64,000 nt of DNA from the NCBI GenBank assembly GCA_043822065.1, contig JBDRCC010000021.1, positions 1 through 64,000 on the forward strand. The letters run 5' to 3'. Made by a program: the position numbers and the translations under genes. The notes below the pieces were generated by a model, which saw only the letters and a list, made by a program, of their open reading frames with translations, made no database searches and was not told where the DNA came from. Positions 50,475 to 58,563 of this stretch are shown in pieces (position 1 is the first letter of the stretch; every line of letters starts with the position of its first letter). This DNA is from JBDRCC01 sp043822065 [NCBI: archaeon] (GTDB lineage Archaea; Undinarchaeota; CAZHTU01).

Positions 50475-51665
50475 CTAAATAATAAACTTAAACAGCAGCT
50501 TCCCAAGCTTCGGGCTCTTCTTTATCAGCGTCTTAACCGCCGCGGTCTTTCCATCCATCATGTCCAGCACCGTCTTTGTGTCAAAGACAGTAGCCAATTG
50601 GTCAATCTCCGCGTCGTTCAGCGAGGCGGCTATCTTCTGGAGCCTTAAGTGCCTCTTGAATGTCTTTCCATATGCGCTGTCCCATAACGCCTTGTACTCG
50701 TCAAGCCGCGTCTTCGAAACGTCCCCCTTTTCGAGCGCTTTGGCTCCGACTTCAGCCGCTATGCTCCCAGCGCCCATTGCAAACGCTATCCCGCCGCCGT
50801 GTATCGGGCTTACCTGCCTTGCCGCGTCACCGACAACCACTAGGCCATCGGTCGCAAACTCCTTTGACACGCCTCCGACCGGTATCCCCCCTCCATTTAC
50901 CTCCACTATCGAGCCATCTCCGTACCCGTGCTGCTTTACCCACCTGTCAAGGTAGTACTTTGCATTTTTTTCAGAGGCAGCGTTTATCCCTATGCCCACG
51001 TTGGCGACGTCCTTTCCCTTTGGGAAGACCCAGATGTACCCGCTCGGCGCGATGCTGTTCCCAATGTAGAACTCAAGGACCTCGTGGTCCTGGATATCTA
51101 TCCCTGCCATCTCGTACTGGAACCCGGAATCAAAAGTTTCAAGCTTTTCAGCTGTGTCTATCCCTGCCCACCTTGCGACCTTGGAGTCCACGCCGTCTGC
51201 CGCGACAGTCAGCCTCGCCCTGACTTCAAATTCCTCGCCGAAGCGGTCGCAGTTTATGCCCTCGATGCCGTTCTTTCCCTTCAGGACCCCGGTGCACCTG
51301 ACCTTTGCCTGGACTTCAGCGCCAGCCCTCGCAGCCTCTATGGCAAGGTACTTGTCAAACATCTTCCGCTCAAGCAGGTAGCCGCACAGCGCGTCGTCGG
51401 TCTTGTCCTTTAGCGTGAGCCTTGTCCCGTTCGGGCTGATGAGCGACATGCCGTATATGTTGTTCGCGATGTGGTTCCCCTTCTCTGGTATGCCGAACCT
51501 CTTGAAGTGGGCCTTCGCAAGGCCTTCGCCGCACCTCACCGGCGCACCTATCTCCTCGCGCTTGTCAATGCATAATACCGATAGCCCCTTCTCTGCAAGC
51601 TTCTTCGCGGCGTATGTGCCGCCTGGGCCTGCGCCAACGACTGCAACATCGTACTCATCCTTCAT
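50475..51665 (-). CDS. Geranylgeranyl reductase-family flavoprotein
   Basis: This 396-residue FAD-dependent reductase has the dinucleotide-binding start VAVVGAGPGGTYAAKKLAEKG, then PVRCGEGLA, LTVAADGVDSKVARWAG and VGDAARQVSPIHGGGI. This is the pattern of archaeal digeranylgeranylglycerophospholipid reductase, which saturates membrane lipid chains. The ferredoxin gene immediately upstream (11-base overlap) is a likely electron donor. Its 3' end is duplicated beyond the stop around a hairpin element. Confidence 0.93.
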   Translation of the reverse strand: MKDEYDVAVVGAGPGGTYAAKKLAEKGLSVLCIDKREEIGAPVRCGEGLAKAHFKRFGIPEKGNHIANNIYGMSLISPNGTRLTLKDKTDDALCGYLLERKMFDKYLAIEAARAGAEVQAKVRCTGVLKGKNGIEGINCDRFGEEFEVRARLTVAADGVDSKVARWAGIDTAEKLETFDSGFQYEMAGIDIQDHEVLEFYIGNSIAPSGYIWVFPKGKDVANVGIGINAASEKNAKYYLDRWVKQHGYGDGSIVEVNGGGIPVGGVSKEFATDGLVVVGDAARQVSPIHGGGIAFAMGAGSIAAEVGAKALEKGDVSKTRLDEYKALWDSAYGKTFKRHLRLQKIAASLNDAEIDQLATVFDTKTVLDMMDGKTAAVKTLIKKSPKLGKLLFKFII

Positions 51666-51834
51666 ACTTTATCGCCCCCACCGGGCAGAACTTCTCGCAA
51701 ACCCTGCAGTTGATGCAGTAATCATAGAAAACTATCCCCTCTTCAAGCAGCTCGTTCGCGTTCTTCGGGCAGACCGAGACGCAGCCCCCGCACTTCAGGC
51801 ATTTCCGCCTGTCAACCCGCATCTTGCTCTTCAT
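51655..51834 (-). CDS. Two-cluster [4Fe-4S] ferredoxin
   Basis: This 59-residue ferredoxin has CLKCGGCVSVCPKN and CINCRVCEKFCPVG, two complete C-x2-C-x2-C-x3-C-P motifs. ATG 51834 overlaps the aspS stop by one base (TAATG). A longer N-terminal reading exists but belongs to the aspS frame shadow. It overlaps the lipid reductase start by 11 bases, indicating translational coupling, and fits as its electron donor. Confidence 0.92.
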   Translation of the reverse strand: MKSKMRVDRRKCLKCGGCVSVCPKNANELLEEGIVFYDYCINCRVCEKFCPVGAIKYEG

Positions 51835-53138
51835 TACGGCGTCAGCCTCTTCATGTCGCGCGGGAATGCTATGCACTCCCTCACGTTTGAAACCCCAGTA
51901 AGCACCATGACAAGCCTGTCCCCGCCAAGCCCCCATCCGGCGTGCGGCGGCATCCCCCAGTCGAACGCCTTGAGGTGGTGCTCGAAGTCTGCAGGGTCGT
52001 TCCCATGCTTTTTCAGGCTCTCAAGCAGCATTTCCCTTTCGTGTATCCTCATCCCGCCTGAGGCAAGCTCTATCCCCCCGAAGTCGAAGTCAAACGACCT
52101 CGAAAGCTTCGGCTTGTCTGCCGGCATTATGTAGAACGGCTTTATGTCCGCAGGATAATTTGTTATGAAGAACGGCCCCTTTACATTCTCCCCGAGCGCC
52201 TTCTCGGACTCGGTGTCTATGTCGTCCCCGAACTTCAGCTTCTTGCCGGACTTGTCCAGGATTTCGAGCGCCTCCTCATAGGTCACGCGCCTGTACGGCG
52301 GCTTTGGTATGTCAAGCTCCCTGCCGAGCATCTTCAGCTCCTCGGCGCAGCCCTCCCTCACCTTCGTGACTATGTGGTAGAACATGTTTTCGAGCGCCTT
52401 CATCGCATCCTCGTCGTCCCCGAAGGCGAGCTCAATATCAATCCCAGTGAACTCAGAGATGTGCCTGACTGTGTCAGACGGCTCAGCCCTGAAGAAGGGC
52501 GCAATCTCGTAAACCCTGTCGAAGCAGCTGGTGAGTATCTCCTTGTAAAGCCGCGGCGACTGGCTAAGGTAAGCCTGCTGGTCGAAGTATGAAATCGGGA
52601 AGAGCGTAGCCCCGCCCTCCGCCCCTGCCTTTATTATCTTCGGGGTGTGGACCTCTATGAACCCTTCGCCGGACAGGTACTCCCGTGCTGCGTCGAACAC
52701 CTTGTCCCGTATCTTGAATATCGCAAGTATCTCCGGGCGCCGCAGGTCGACTGCCCTGGCGTTCAGCCGCGTGTCCAAGTCCGCCGGCGTTATCCCGGTG
52801 ACGTCAAGCGGCAGCTGGCGCTGGGCAGTGTTTATTATCCTTATTTCCTGCGGTATTATCTCAATCCCGCGCTTGGCAATCTTGCTCGCCTGCGCCTTCC
52901 CCTTGACCGCGACGACGAACTCCCGCCCAAGCTGCTTTATCTTTTCGGTTATCTCCTGCGGGACTTCCTCCCTCTTGGCGGTTATCTGCGCAATCCCCGA
53001 CCTGTCCCTGAGCAGGAAGAAGTTTATCTTTCCGAGGAGCCTGACCTCGTGGACCCATCCCATGAGGATGACGTCCTGGCCTGCCCTGACGTCGGCAACA
53101 AAGCATGTCCTCCGCCAGTCCCCCATATTGTCAACCAT
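51834..53138 (-). CDS. aspS: Aspartyl-tRNA synthetase, archaeal type
   Basis: This 434-residue class II synthetase has an N-terminal OB-fold anticodon domain (about 15-100, VILMGWVHEVRLLGKINFFLLRD). The class II motifs follow: FIEVHTPKIIKAGAEGGATLF, APFFRAEPSD and the C-terminal GWGLGGDRLVM. Archaeal length; no bacterial insertion. Whether it also makes Asp-tRNA(Asn) cannot be read directly. It is co-transcribed with the ferredoxin and lipid reductase genes. Confidence 0.95.
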   Translation of the reverse strand: MVDNMGDWRRTCFVADVRAGQDVILMGWVHEVRLLGKINFFLLRDRSGIAQITAKREEVPQEITEKIKQLGREFVVAVKGKAQASKIAKRGIEIIPQEIRIINTAQRQLPLDVTGITPADLDTRLNARAVDLRRPEILAIFKIRDKVFDAAREYLSGEGFIEVHTPKIIKAGAEGGATLFPISYFDQQAYLSQSPRLYKEILTSCFDRVYEIAPFFRAEPSDTVRHISEFTGIDIELAFGDDEDAMKALENMFYHIVTKVREGCAEELKMLGRELDIPKPPYRRVTYEEALEILDKSGKKLKFGDDIDTESEKALGENVKGPFFITNYPADIKPFYIMPADKPKLSRSFDFDFGGIELASGGMRIHEREMLLESLKKHGNDPADFEHHLKAFDWGMPPHAGWGLGGDRLVMVLTGVSNVRECIAFPRDMKRLTP

Positions 53139-53139
53139 A

Positions 53140-53409
53140 TCAAGTCGCCTTTGCGTAGTAAACCAAAGCCCAGACGAAAAGCCAGAATATCATGTACGGC
53201 CACACTCCTACCCCGAACCACCACTTGTTTCCGTGCGTCTTCGGGTCAAGCTTGAATGCCCGCTGGAATGCATACCATATCATAAACAGCAGCCCAAGCG
53301 CCAAGAAGCCGATGTATACTTCGGTGCCTATGTACCCGCTGGCAGCCCCCATCAGCGCCCCAGCGGACGCATGGATTGCCAGACTCTTCTCTTCCAGGGT
53401 AAGTTCCAT
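53140..53409 (-). CDS. Small membrane protein
   Basis: This 89-residue protein has an acidic N-terminus (MELTLEEKSLAIHASA) and three helices (GALMGAASGYIG region, VYIGFLALGLLFMIWYAF, and WWFGVGVWPYMIFWLFVWALVYY). ATG at 53409 is preferred over 53418 because ATTTTAACC lies about 25 bases upstream. No family recognised. It precedes aspS by one base and shares its transcript. Confidence 0.65.
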   Translation of the reverse strand: MELTLEEKSLAIHASAGALMGAASGYIGTEVYIGFLALGLLFMIWYAFQRAFKLDPKTHGNKWWFGVGVWPYMIFWLFVWALVYYAKAT

Positions 53410-53450
53410 GCTTAACATACGGATTAGGGGTTAAAATAATTTGCCCACAG

Positions 53451-53548
53451 CCTTTTTCTTTTAGAAAAAGAACCGCAAGGAACAAAGTTCCTTGGAGCCC
53501 CGAAAAGCCTTGCTTTTCGAGGAAACGCTGGCGAAAAAGAAAACTACC
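53451..53548. repeat. Hairpin repeat element, long form
   Basis: This is a copy of the dispersed element: CCTTTTTCTTTTAGAAAAAG (53451-53470) on the left and CGCTGGCGAAAAAGAAAACTACC (53526-53548) on the right. Two further palindromes lie between (GGAACAAAGTTCC, CGAAAAGCCTTGCTTTTCG). It fills the gap between RNase HII and the small membrane gene and ends near GGTTCGCTCCGCTC, also seen in part at 27100. No duplicated gene end is found here. Confidence 0.6.
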
Positions 53549-53583
53549 TCAGGGTTCGCTCCGCTCACGCACTTTATCCTGCC

Positions 53584-54234
53584 TTAGAACCACTCGCCAA
53601 GCCTGCTCTGGCACTTCTCCTCGTTCAGCCGCCAGGCAGTGTACCAGGACTTCCTCACTATCTCCGGGTACTCCTTATTTTTCCTTATCCAGTCCTGGAG
53701 GAACTTTATCGTAACCTCGTCCGAGGGGTATCCGCTCCCGATTTCCCCGTACTTCTTCTTCAGCTTCTCAATCTCCCTGTCCCTCTCGACCTTTGCCAGA
53801 ATCGACGCCGCCGCGACAACCGGGAACCTTTCCCCCCTGTTGTGCGAGTGTATTATCATCGGGTCCTTGAGGTACTTCCGTATCCTATTTGCAAAAACGA
53901 TCGGCGGCCGGTCCGGGGAGTCGACGTAAACCTTGTCCGGCCCGAGCTTCCTTATCAGCCCGCCTATGAACTCCGCCTCCATCTCGTTAAGCGAGGCGTC
54001 GTCGCGGTACCTGTCGATGTACTTTGGCTGTATCCTCTCCACCCTGTAGGTGTGCGCAATCTTTTTTATCTCCTTCCGGAGGGAAGCCCTTTTTTCCGGC
54101 GTGAGCAGCTTCGAGTCCTTGACCCCTATCTCCTTCAGCCGCTTCTCCCCTGCCTCGTCAACCACAAGGCAGCAAATCGTCATAGGCCCGATGACTGGCC
54201 CGCGGCCGGCTTCATCCACTCCTGCAATGAGCAT
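53584..54234 (-). CDS. rnhB: Ribonuclease HII
   Basis: This 216-residue enzyme removes RNA from RNA-DNA hybrids. It starts AGVDEAGRGPVIGPM (the conserved DEAGRG) and has VYVDSPDRPP, HNRGERFPVVAAASILAKV and GSGYPSDEVT, all diagnostic. ATG 54234 is used, with GTTTAAATC about 25 bases upstream; a longer frame (to 54300) is not credible. It is divergent from the initiator tRNA. Confidence 0.94.
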   Translation of the reverse strand: MLIAGVDEAGRGPVIGPMTICCLVVDEAGEKRLKEIGVKDSKLLTPEKRASLRKEIKKIAHTYRVERIQPKYIDRYRDDASLNEMEAEFIGGLIRKLGPDKVYVDSPDRPPIVFANRIRKYLKDPMIIHSHNRGERFPVVAAASILAKVERDREIEKLKKKYGEIGSGYPSDEVTIKFLQDWIRKNKEYPEIVRKSWYTAWRLNEEKCQSRLGEWF

Positions 54235-54327
54235 ACTCCTTCTTTGTTGCCCTGGATTTAAACTATTTGCGCAACCAAAACCTTTTATAAGCTGAACCAA
54301 GTACTATGATTACTGTGCATTTCCGAT

Positions 54328-54406
54328 AGCGGGGTGGAGTAGTCTGGCCTATCTCGACGGGCTCATAACCCGTAGATCAGTCGTTCGAATCGACTCCCCG
54401 CTACCA
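54328..54406 (+). tRNA. Initiator tRNA-Met (CAU)
   Basis: This is a cloverleaf with acceptor AGCGGGG/CCCCGCT (A1:U72, the archaeal initiator mark), anticodon stem CGGG/CCCG around CTCATAA, and T arm GTCG-TTCGAAT-CGAC. CCA is encoded in the gene (54404-54406). No intron. Confidence 0.93.
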
Positions 54407-54459
54407 TTTATTTAATCTTTATACTAAAAACTTATAAATCCGGGGAGCTAAAATAGCCT

Positions 54460-54831
54460 ATGGTTCACAAGACCGCAGTAATCGTCGCGGCCACCACGGT
54501 CATCGCCGCGCAGTACCTTCCTTACAAATATGCACTCCTAGTCGGGGCTTTCCTAGTCATGCTGCCGCTCAGGCTTACCATAATGCCCGGCAACCTGATT
54601 TCCCAGACCGCGATAGGCACCTCCCTTCTCACCCTCCTCGGGCTCCACCTCGGCTTCGGCCCATTTTACGCATTCGCATTCGGCGTCACGGCAAGGTTCG
54701 CAATATTCCTCCTTATAGTCACTTTCATCCTAAAGAGCATGAGCTCCAAGCCAAGGCTGCCGAAATTCCTCCAGTCCAACAAGGTCCAGCCGACGGTTAT
54801 GAAACAGTATCCTGGCAACAAATCCAATTAA
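54460..54831 (+). CDS. Membrane protein, 123 residues
   Basis: This protein has three hydrophobic helices (VIVAATTVIAAQYL, ALLVGAFLVMLPLRL, FYAFAFGVTARFAIFLLIVTFIL) and a basic tail. No motif or family recognised. A CTTATAAATCC box about 25 bases before the ATG fits a leaderless start. Confidence 0.65.
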   Translation: MVHKTAVIVAATTVIAAQYLPYKYALLVGAFLVMLPLRLTIMPGNLISQTAIGTSLLTLLGLHLGFGPFYAFAFGVTARFAIFLLIVTFILKSMSSKPRLPKFLQSNKVQPTVMKQYPGNKSN

Positions 54832-54888
54832 ACCCCCTTTTCCCATCCTGAGCCAGAATATTTATATCCCCTCAGCCACCTGCAAACC

Positions 54889-55500
54889 ATGATTGAGCGC
54901 AAGGCCGCGTTTTTGGCGCTAATCCTCGCATCGGCAGGCACCGCCATGCTCTATGCAATACCCCAGGGCTACGGCGTCCCGCACACACCCATCCAAAAAA
55001 TCACACCATCCTACGAGGGCGTGCCCGTGGTCGTCTCCGGCTCAGTCAGCCAGATAAAATCCACGGAGAAAGTTACACTCCTTACACTATCCGACGGCGA
55101 AGCCTCAATCCTCGTCCCTGTCTTCGACAAGGCGGAAGAATTCTCCATCGGAGAGGCGCTTGATGTCTCCGGCAAGGTCCAGCTCTACAACGGCGCGCTT
55201 GAGGTCATCCCGTCGGCAATATTGCGGGCGCCCCCCGCCCAAGAAAAAAACTTCGTCTCCGTTTCCGAGATAGGCGCTTCCTGGGAGAGCCGGAGCGTCC
55301 GCATCCTCGGCAAGGTCGTCTCCTCCAAGGAATACAAAGACAGCCAGCTCATAAGCGTCGAGGACCACACTGGAAAAATAGATGTCTACACCGCACGGAA
55401 ATACGAGCTTTGGAACGGCGACTACGTCTCGGTTGACGGAACCGTTTCAATGTACAAGGGCATGCCTGAGGTCAAAGCCACATCAATAGAAAGGCTTTAG
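54889..55500 (+). CDS. Membrane-anchored OB-fold protein
   Basis: This 203-residue protein has an N-terminal signal or anchor (AAFLALILASAGTAMLYAI) and two OB-fold-like beta barrels: GVPVVVSGSVSQIKSTEKVTLLTLSDGEASI and SRSVRILGKVVSSKEYKDSQLISVEDHTGKI. OB folds of this kind bind single-stranded nucleic acid or oligosaccharide; the anchor places it outside or at the membrane. Its TTTATATCC box lies 25 bases upstream. It is three bases from the convergent gene. Confidence 0.7.
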   Translation: MIERKAAFLALILASAGTAMLYAIPQGYGVPHTPIQKITPSYEGVPVVVSGSVSQIKSTEKVTLLTLSDGEASILVPVFDKAEEFSIGEALDVSGKVQLYNGALEVIPSAILRAPPAQEKNFVSVSEIGASWESRSVRILGKVVSSKEYKDSQLISVEDHTGKIDVYTARKYELWNGDYVSVDGTVSMYKGMPEVKATSIERL

Positions 55501-55503
55501 CCG

Positions 55504-55980
55504 CTACCTTGGCGGCATCATGTCCTTTATGGACCTTGAGCTTACCACTGTCACGTTCCCGAGCGGGTCGACGTTCGGAAGTATCTTAGTCCTCAGGTGC
55601 CCGAGCAGGAGCCTTGCAACGTCTGCGTGCTCCTCTTCACCCTCGACTATTATCGTGTCCCGCGGCGCGGCGCCCTTGCCTGCGACGACCGTGAAGAGCA
55701 GGTCAGCTTCGATTTTTGACTTCTTAAGCGGGAACTTCTTTTTTGAGCCGATGACCTTTGCCCCGAACCGCCTCGTCGGCATTGGCTTGCCGTTCTCGTC
55801 AGTCTCCTGCCGCCCCGTTGGGACGTCGTGCTCCTGCACCCTGATGTTTGCAAGGAACGTCCCCTTTTCGGTTATCTGCTCGTTTACTTCCTTGACGAGC
55901 TCTATGTCCGTCAGGATATCTCCTATTATCTCAAATGACTTCGCATGCGAGGGAATGAAGGTTATCTCGAAAAACTTCAT
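55504..55980 (-). CDS. Hypothetical protein, 158 residues
   Basis: This soluble protein starts with a strand-rich segment (MKFFEITFIPSHAKSFEIIGDIL) and ends in another alpha/beta region (IIVEGEEEHADVARLLLGHLR, LGNVTVVSSRSIKDMMP). A charged central part is positively biased (KVIGSKKKFPLKKSK). No motif recognised. The ATG at 55980 follows a GATTTAAATAAC box at the leaderless distance. It is divergent from the frameshifted gene. Confidence 0.6.
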   Translation of the reverse strand: MKFFEITFIPSHAKSFEIIGDILTDIELVKEVNEQITEKGTFLANIRVQEHDVPTGRQETDENGKPMPTRRFGAKVIGSKKKFPLKKSKIEADLLFTVVAGKGAAPRDTIIVEGEEEHADVARLLLGHLRTKILPNVDPLGNVTVVSSRSIKDMMPPR

Positions 55981-56059
55981 GCATATACTAAGCATTTTGT
56001 TATTTAAATCTGTAGTGATTTGAAAAAACATTAAATACTCTACAAACAAAATACATCCT

Positions 56060-56580
56060 ATGTCAAAAACTCCCCCTGCCAATTGGCGATCCCGTCTCGT
56101 TAAACTTGATGCAGATGAAATAGTAGACTATTTAATAGCAGAACAAGAACAACAACTTAAGGAGAAAAGCCATCTGATGAGACTGAAGTTGTTTTTAAAG
56201 AAATTAAAAAACTCCTTAAAATATGCGAGAGTTTTGGAGTGGAAGGAGATACAGCTGAGCACGCGATACAGGACTTTTTAACTGTCTGTGGAAAAGACTA
56301 TCTCTCTCCAGAGAATAGGGCTGAAATGCAAAAAATTGAGGATGAGGTGACTATTATCGGAAGGCTCAGAACGAAGAAAGACACGTATATCTATGTACTA
56401 AAATTCATCAAGAAATTTGATGAACCTGTTAGTTTTAAGATGCTAAATCTTGCGCCAAAATCTTATCTGAAAGATAAATATAAACCTTTTATACTAGACC
56501 TTGAAAGATTTAATATAATCCAAATAGATAGAAGCAAAGGCGAACGCAATTACCTCTATTCATTAAATACGCTTGGCTAA
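56060..56580 (+). pseudogene. Frameshifted AT-rich gene of unknown function
   Basis: One open frame begins at 56060 and a second, overlapping frame ends at 56580. They join into one protein of about 173 residues if a base is added near 56158-56161 (the CTTAAGG stretch). Reading on in the second frame gives GEKPSDETEVVFKEIKKLLK before its first ATG, so the shift, not a second gene, is the simplest explanation. The joined protein would have an N-terminal helix-rich region and a C-terminal winged-helix-like part (EPVSFKMLNLAPKSY onward). Composition is strikingly AT-rich compared with neighbours, suggesting recent transfer. A sequencing error or programmed -1 shift cannot be excluded. Confidence 0.6.
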
Positions 56581-56612
56581 TCTATTTAATTGGAAAGAAT
56601 TATCAATCTCTC

Positions 56613-57122
56613 ATGATAACCATTCTTAGGCTTTCCCACCGCATTTCGAGGGACAAGCGGCTCTCGACCCACCTCGGGCTTGTAGCCCGCGCCTTCGGCG
56701 CCGACAAGGTCATCTACACCGGCGAAAAGGACGAGCACCTGTTTGAGTCCCTCCGCAAGGTCGCAGGCGACTGGGGCGGAAAGTTCGAGGCGGAGCACGC
56801 AAAGAGCTACCGCAAGGTCATCAAGGAGTTCAACGGAACTGTCGTCCACCTGACGATGTACGGCATGCCAGTCCAGGACAAGGCCGCCGAGCTCCGCGGC
56901 AAGGACCTTTTGATAATCGTCGGCGCCGGGAAAGTCCCGGGCGACGTCTACGAGCTGGCTGACTATAATATTTCAGTCACACTCCAGCCGCACTCCGAGG
57001 TCGCAGCCCTCGCAATCCTCCTGGACAGGCTCCAGAACGGCGCAGAGCTTTCCAAAACGCACTCCGGCGCGAAGAAAAAGGTTATACCAAATGCCAAAGG
57101 CAAAACACTCATTCAGGATTGA
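56613..57122 (+). CDS. tRNA (cytidine(56)-2'-O)-methyltransferase
   Basis: This 169-residue SPOUT-fold enzyme of the aTrm56 family methylates C56 in the T loop of tRNA, an archaea-specific modification. The start ILRLSHRISRDKRLSTHLGLVARAFGAD and GTVVHLTMYGMPVQD, DLLIIVGAGKVPGDVYELADYN and QPHSEVAALAILLDRL fit the family. It overlaps the following small sulfur-carrier gene by 32 bases. Confidence 0.9.
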   Translation: MITILRLSHRISRDKRLSTHLGLVARAFGADKVIYTGEKDEHLFESLRKVAGDWGGKFEAEHAKSYRKVIKEFNGTVVHLTMYGMPVQDKAAELRGKDLLIIVGAGKVPGDVYELADYNISVTLQPHSEVAALAILLDRLQNGAELSKTHSGAKKKVIPNAKGKTLIQD

Positions 57123-57306
57123 GATAGACGGCGAAAAAAGGCAGCTAAGCCTAAGGCCAGGCGCGAATGTCGATGGCCTCCTAACCGAACTCGGCTACAC
57201 CTCCGAGGACTACCTCGCAACAATCGATGGCAGGCTTTCCCACCCCTCCACAAAAATCTCCCCCTCCATGAAGATAAAACTCCACCGGGTGGCTTCCAGT
57301 GGCTAA
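57091..57306 (+). CDS. Ubiquitin-like sulfur carrier (SAMP/TtuB-like)
   Basis: This 71-residue beta-grasp protein of the MoaD/ThiS type has the usual strand-helix pattern: SFRIEIDGEKRQLSLRPGANVDGLLTELGY, then YLATIDGRLSHPS. It ends Ser-Gly rather than Gly-Gly, which is unusual for a protein whose terminal glycine is activated as thiocarboxylate. The last Gly is kept, so it may still work. Overlap with Trm56 and with the sulfurtransferase TtuA on either side strongly implies service in tRNA 2-thiolation. Confidence 0.8.
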   Translation: MPKAKHSFRIEIDGEKRQLSLRPGANVDGLLTELGYTSEDYLATIDGRLSHPSTKISPSMKIKLHRVASSG

Positions 57307-58216
57307 GTGCTTCTTATGCAAAAAGCCCGCGGTGATAGACTGCAGGTACGGGGCGAAGTCCTACTGCGCAGGCTGCTTCACCAAGACAATCGACCAGCGG
57401 ATAAGCAAGACAATCCGCATACACGAAATGATAAAAACGCACGACCACGTCGCAGTCGGGTACTCCGGCGGGAAGGACTCCGGCCTCGCCCTCTACAAGA
57501 TTGCCCAGCTTTCGAAGAAGCTCCCCATGGAAATCACGGCAATCACGGTCGATGAGGGCACGAAGGGCTACCGCGACAAGTGCATTGAGCTCACGAAAAA
57601 GTACTGCAAGGAGCTCGGTGTGAGGCAGGAAGTAGTCTCCTTCAAGCAGATGTTTGGCATCACCATGGACCAGGTCGCAGGAAAAAAGCTCCGGAAGGGC
57701 ACCTGCTCCTACTGCGCGGTATACCGGCGGAAGGCGCTGAACAATGCCGCCCGTGAAATCGGCGCGGACAGGCTTGTCATCGCCCACAACCTCGACGACG
57801 AGGTCCAGTCCATAGTCATGAACTACTTCCGCGGCGACCTTGAGCGGTCAGCCCGCCTCGGCGCCAAGTCCTACCCAGTCTACCCGGGCTTCGTCCAGAG
57901 GATTAAGCCCATCCGGAATGTCCCTGAGCGCGAGACGCTCGCCTACTGCCTGATAAAGGGAATACCGTTCTACGAAAAGCGCTGCCCCTACTCGCACGAC
58001 GCTAGCAGGAACGACGTGAAGCGCATGCTCAACCAGTACGAGTCAATCCACCCGGGGACGAAGCAGTCCCTCCTGAACTCCTTCGACGACCTCCTTCCGC
58101 TCCTGAAGGCGAAATACAGGCTCGAGAGGCTAAACCCCTGCGCGGAATGCGGCGAGCCTGCGTCCGGCGCAGTCTGCAGGCCATGCTCCTACCTGAAGGA
58201 AATTCAAAAACGTTAA
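57299..58216 (+). CDS. ttuA: tRNA 2-thiouridine synthetase TtuA/Ncs6-like
   Basis: This 305-residue PP-loop ATPase has an N-terminal zinc finger (CFLCKKPAVIDC and YCAGC), adenylation loop VAVGYSGGKDSGLAL, and catalytic Cys in KGTCSYCAVYRRKAL. The DDEVQSIVMNYFRGD segment and a C-terminal zinc finger (CAECG and CRPC) follow. It thiolates U54 or the wobble uridine using the neighbouring sulfur carrier. The GTG start overlaps the carrier gene's stop. The SRP RNA promoter (GTTAAATAC) overlaps its 3' end. Confidence 0.92.
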   Translation: MAKCFLCKKPAVIDCRYGAKSYCAGCFTKTIDQRISKTIRIHEMIKTHDHVAVGYSGGKDSGLALYKIAQLSKKLPMEITAITVDEGTKGYRDKCIELTKKYCKELGVRQEVVSFKQMFGITMDQVAGKKLRKGTCSYCAVYRRKALNNAAREIGADRLVIAHNLDDEVQSIVMNYFRGDLERSARLGAKSYPVYPGFVQRIKPIRNVPERETLAYCLIKGIPFYEKRCPYSHDASRNDVKRMLNQYESIHPGTKQSLLNSFDDLLPLLKAKYRLERLNPCAECGEPASGAVCRPCSYLKEIQKR

Positions 58217-58220
58217 ATAC
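58212..58220 (+). promoter_or_regulatory. TATA box of the SRP RNA gene
   Basis: GTTAAATAC lies about 25 bases before the predicted 5' end of the 7S RNA at 58242 and overlaps the ttuA stop codon. Confidence 0.55.
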
Positions 58221-58241
58221 TTCCCAGCCCAAATTACCCTT

Positions 58242-58506
58242 GGTGGCTAGGCGGGGAGATAGTCGTACCCTTTACGCGAAATCGACTTCAGCGCGGCCGA
58301 ATGCCCTTTTGAGGCGGATAGGCTTTCTAATCTAGCCGTTTCCAAGCGTCGAAGCCCTGCCCTCAGGGGTGGTGCATCTGGACGAACCGGGCCAGGCGGG
58401 GAACCGTGCAACCCTAATCCTTATGTATTACGCTCTGCGGATCACGGGGTGGAGTTTGGATCGGTATTGGATTAGTTTGCACTAGCGTCGATTAAGGGTG
58501 CCACCA
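58242..58506 (+). ncRNA. ffs: Signal recognition particle 7S RNA
   Basis: The stretch of about 265 bases has the archaeal SRP RNA order. Terminal GGTGGC (58242-58247) pairs with GCCACC (58500-58505). A GGCTAGGCGGGGAG-type 5' domain follows, and helix 8 carries the conserved GGGCCAGGCGGGGAACCGTG stretch (around 58390-58410), the site of SRP54 binding. No protein frame fits. Boundaries are approximate. A poly-T hairpin element directly behind it would end transcription. Confidence 0.88.
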
Positions 58507-58512
58507 CCTCAA

Positions 58513-58557
58513 CCTTTTTCTTTTTAAAAAAGAAAAACGTTGGCGAAAAAGAAAACT
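58513..58557. repeat. Hairpin repeat element after SRP RNA
   Basis: CCTTTTTCTTTTTAAAAAAGAAAAACG, then TTGGCGAAAAAGAAAACT. It matches the dispersed element at 53451 (right half CTGGCGAAAAAGAAAACT) and serves as a likely terminator for the 7S RNA. The following lipoprotein gene starts just inside its end. Confidence 0.65.
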
Positions 58558-58563
58558 GGACAA

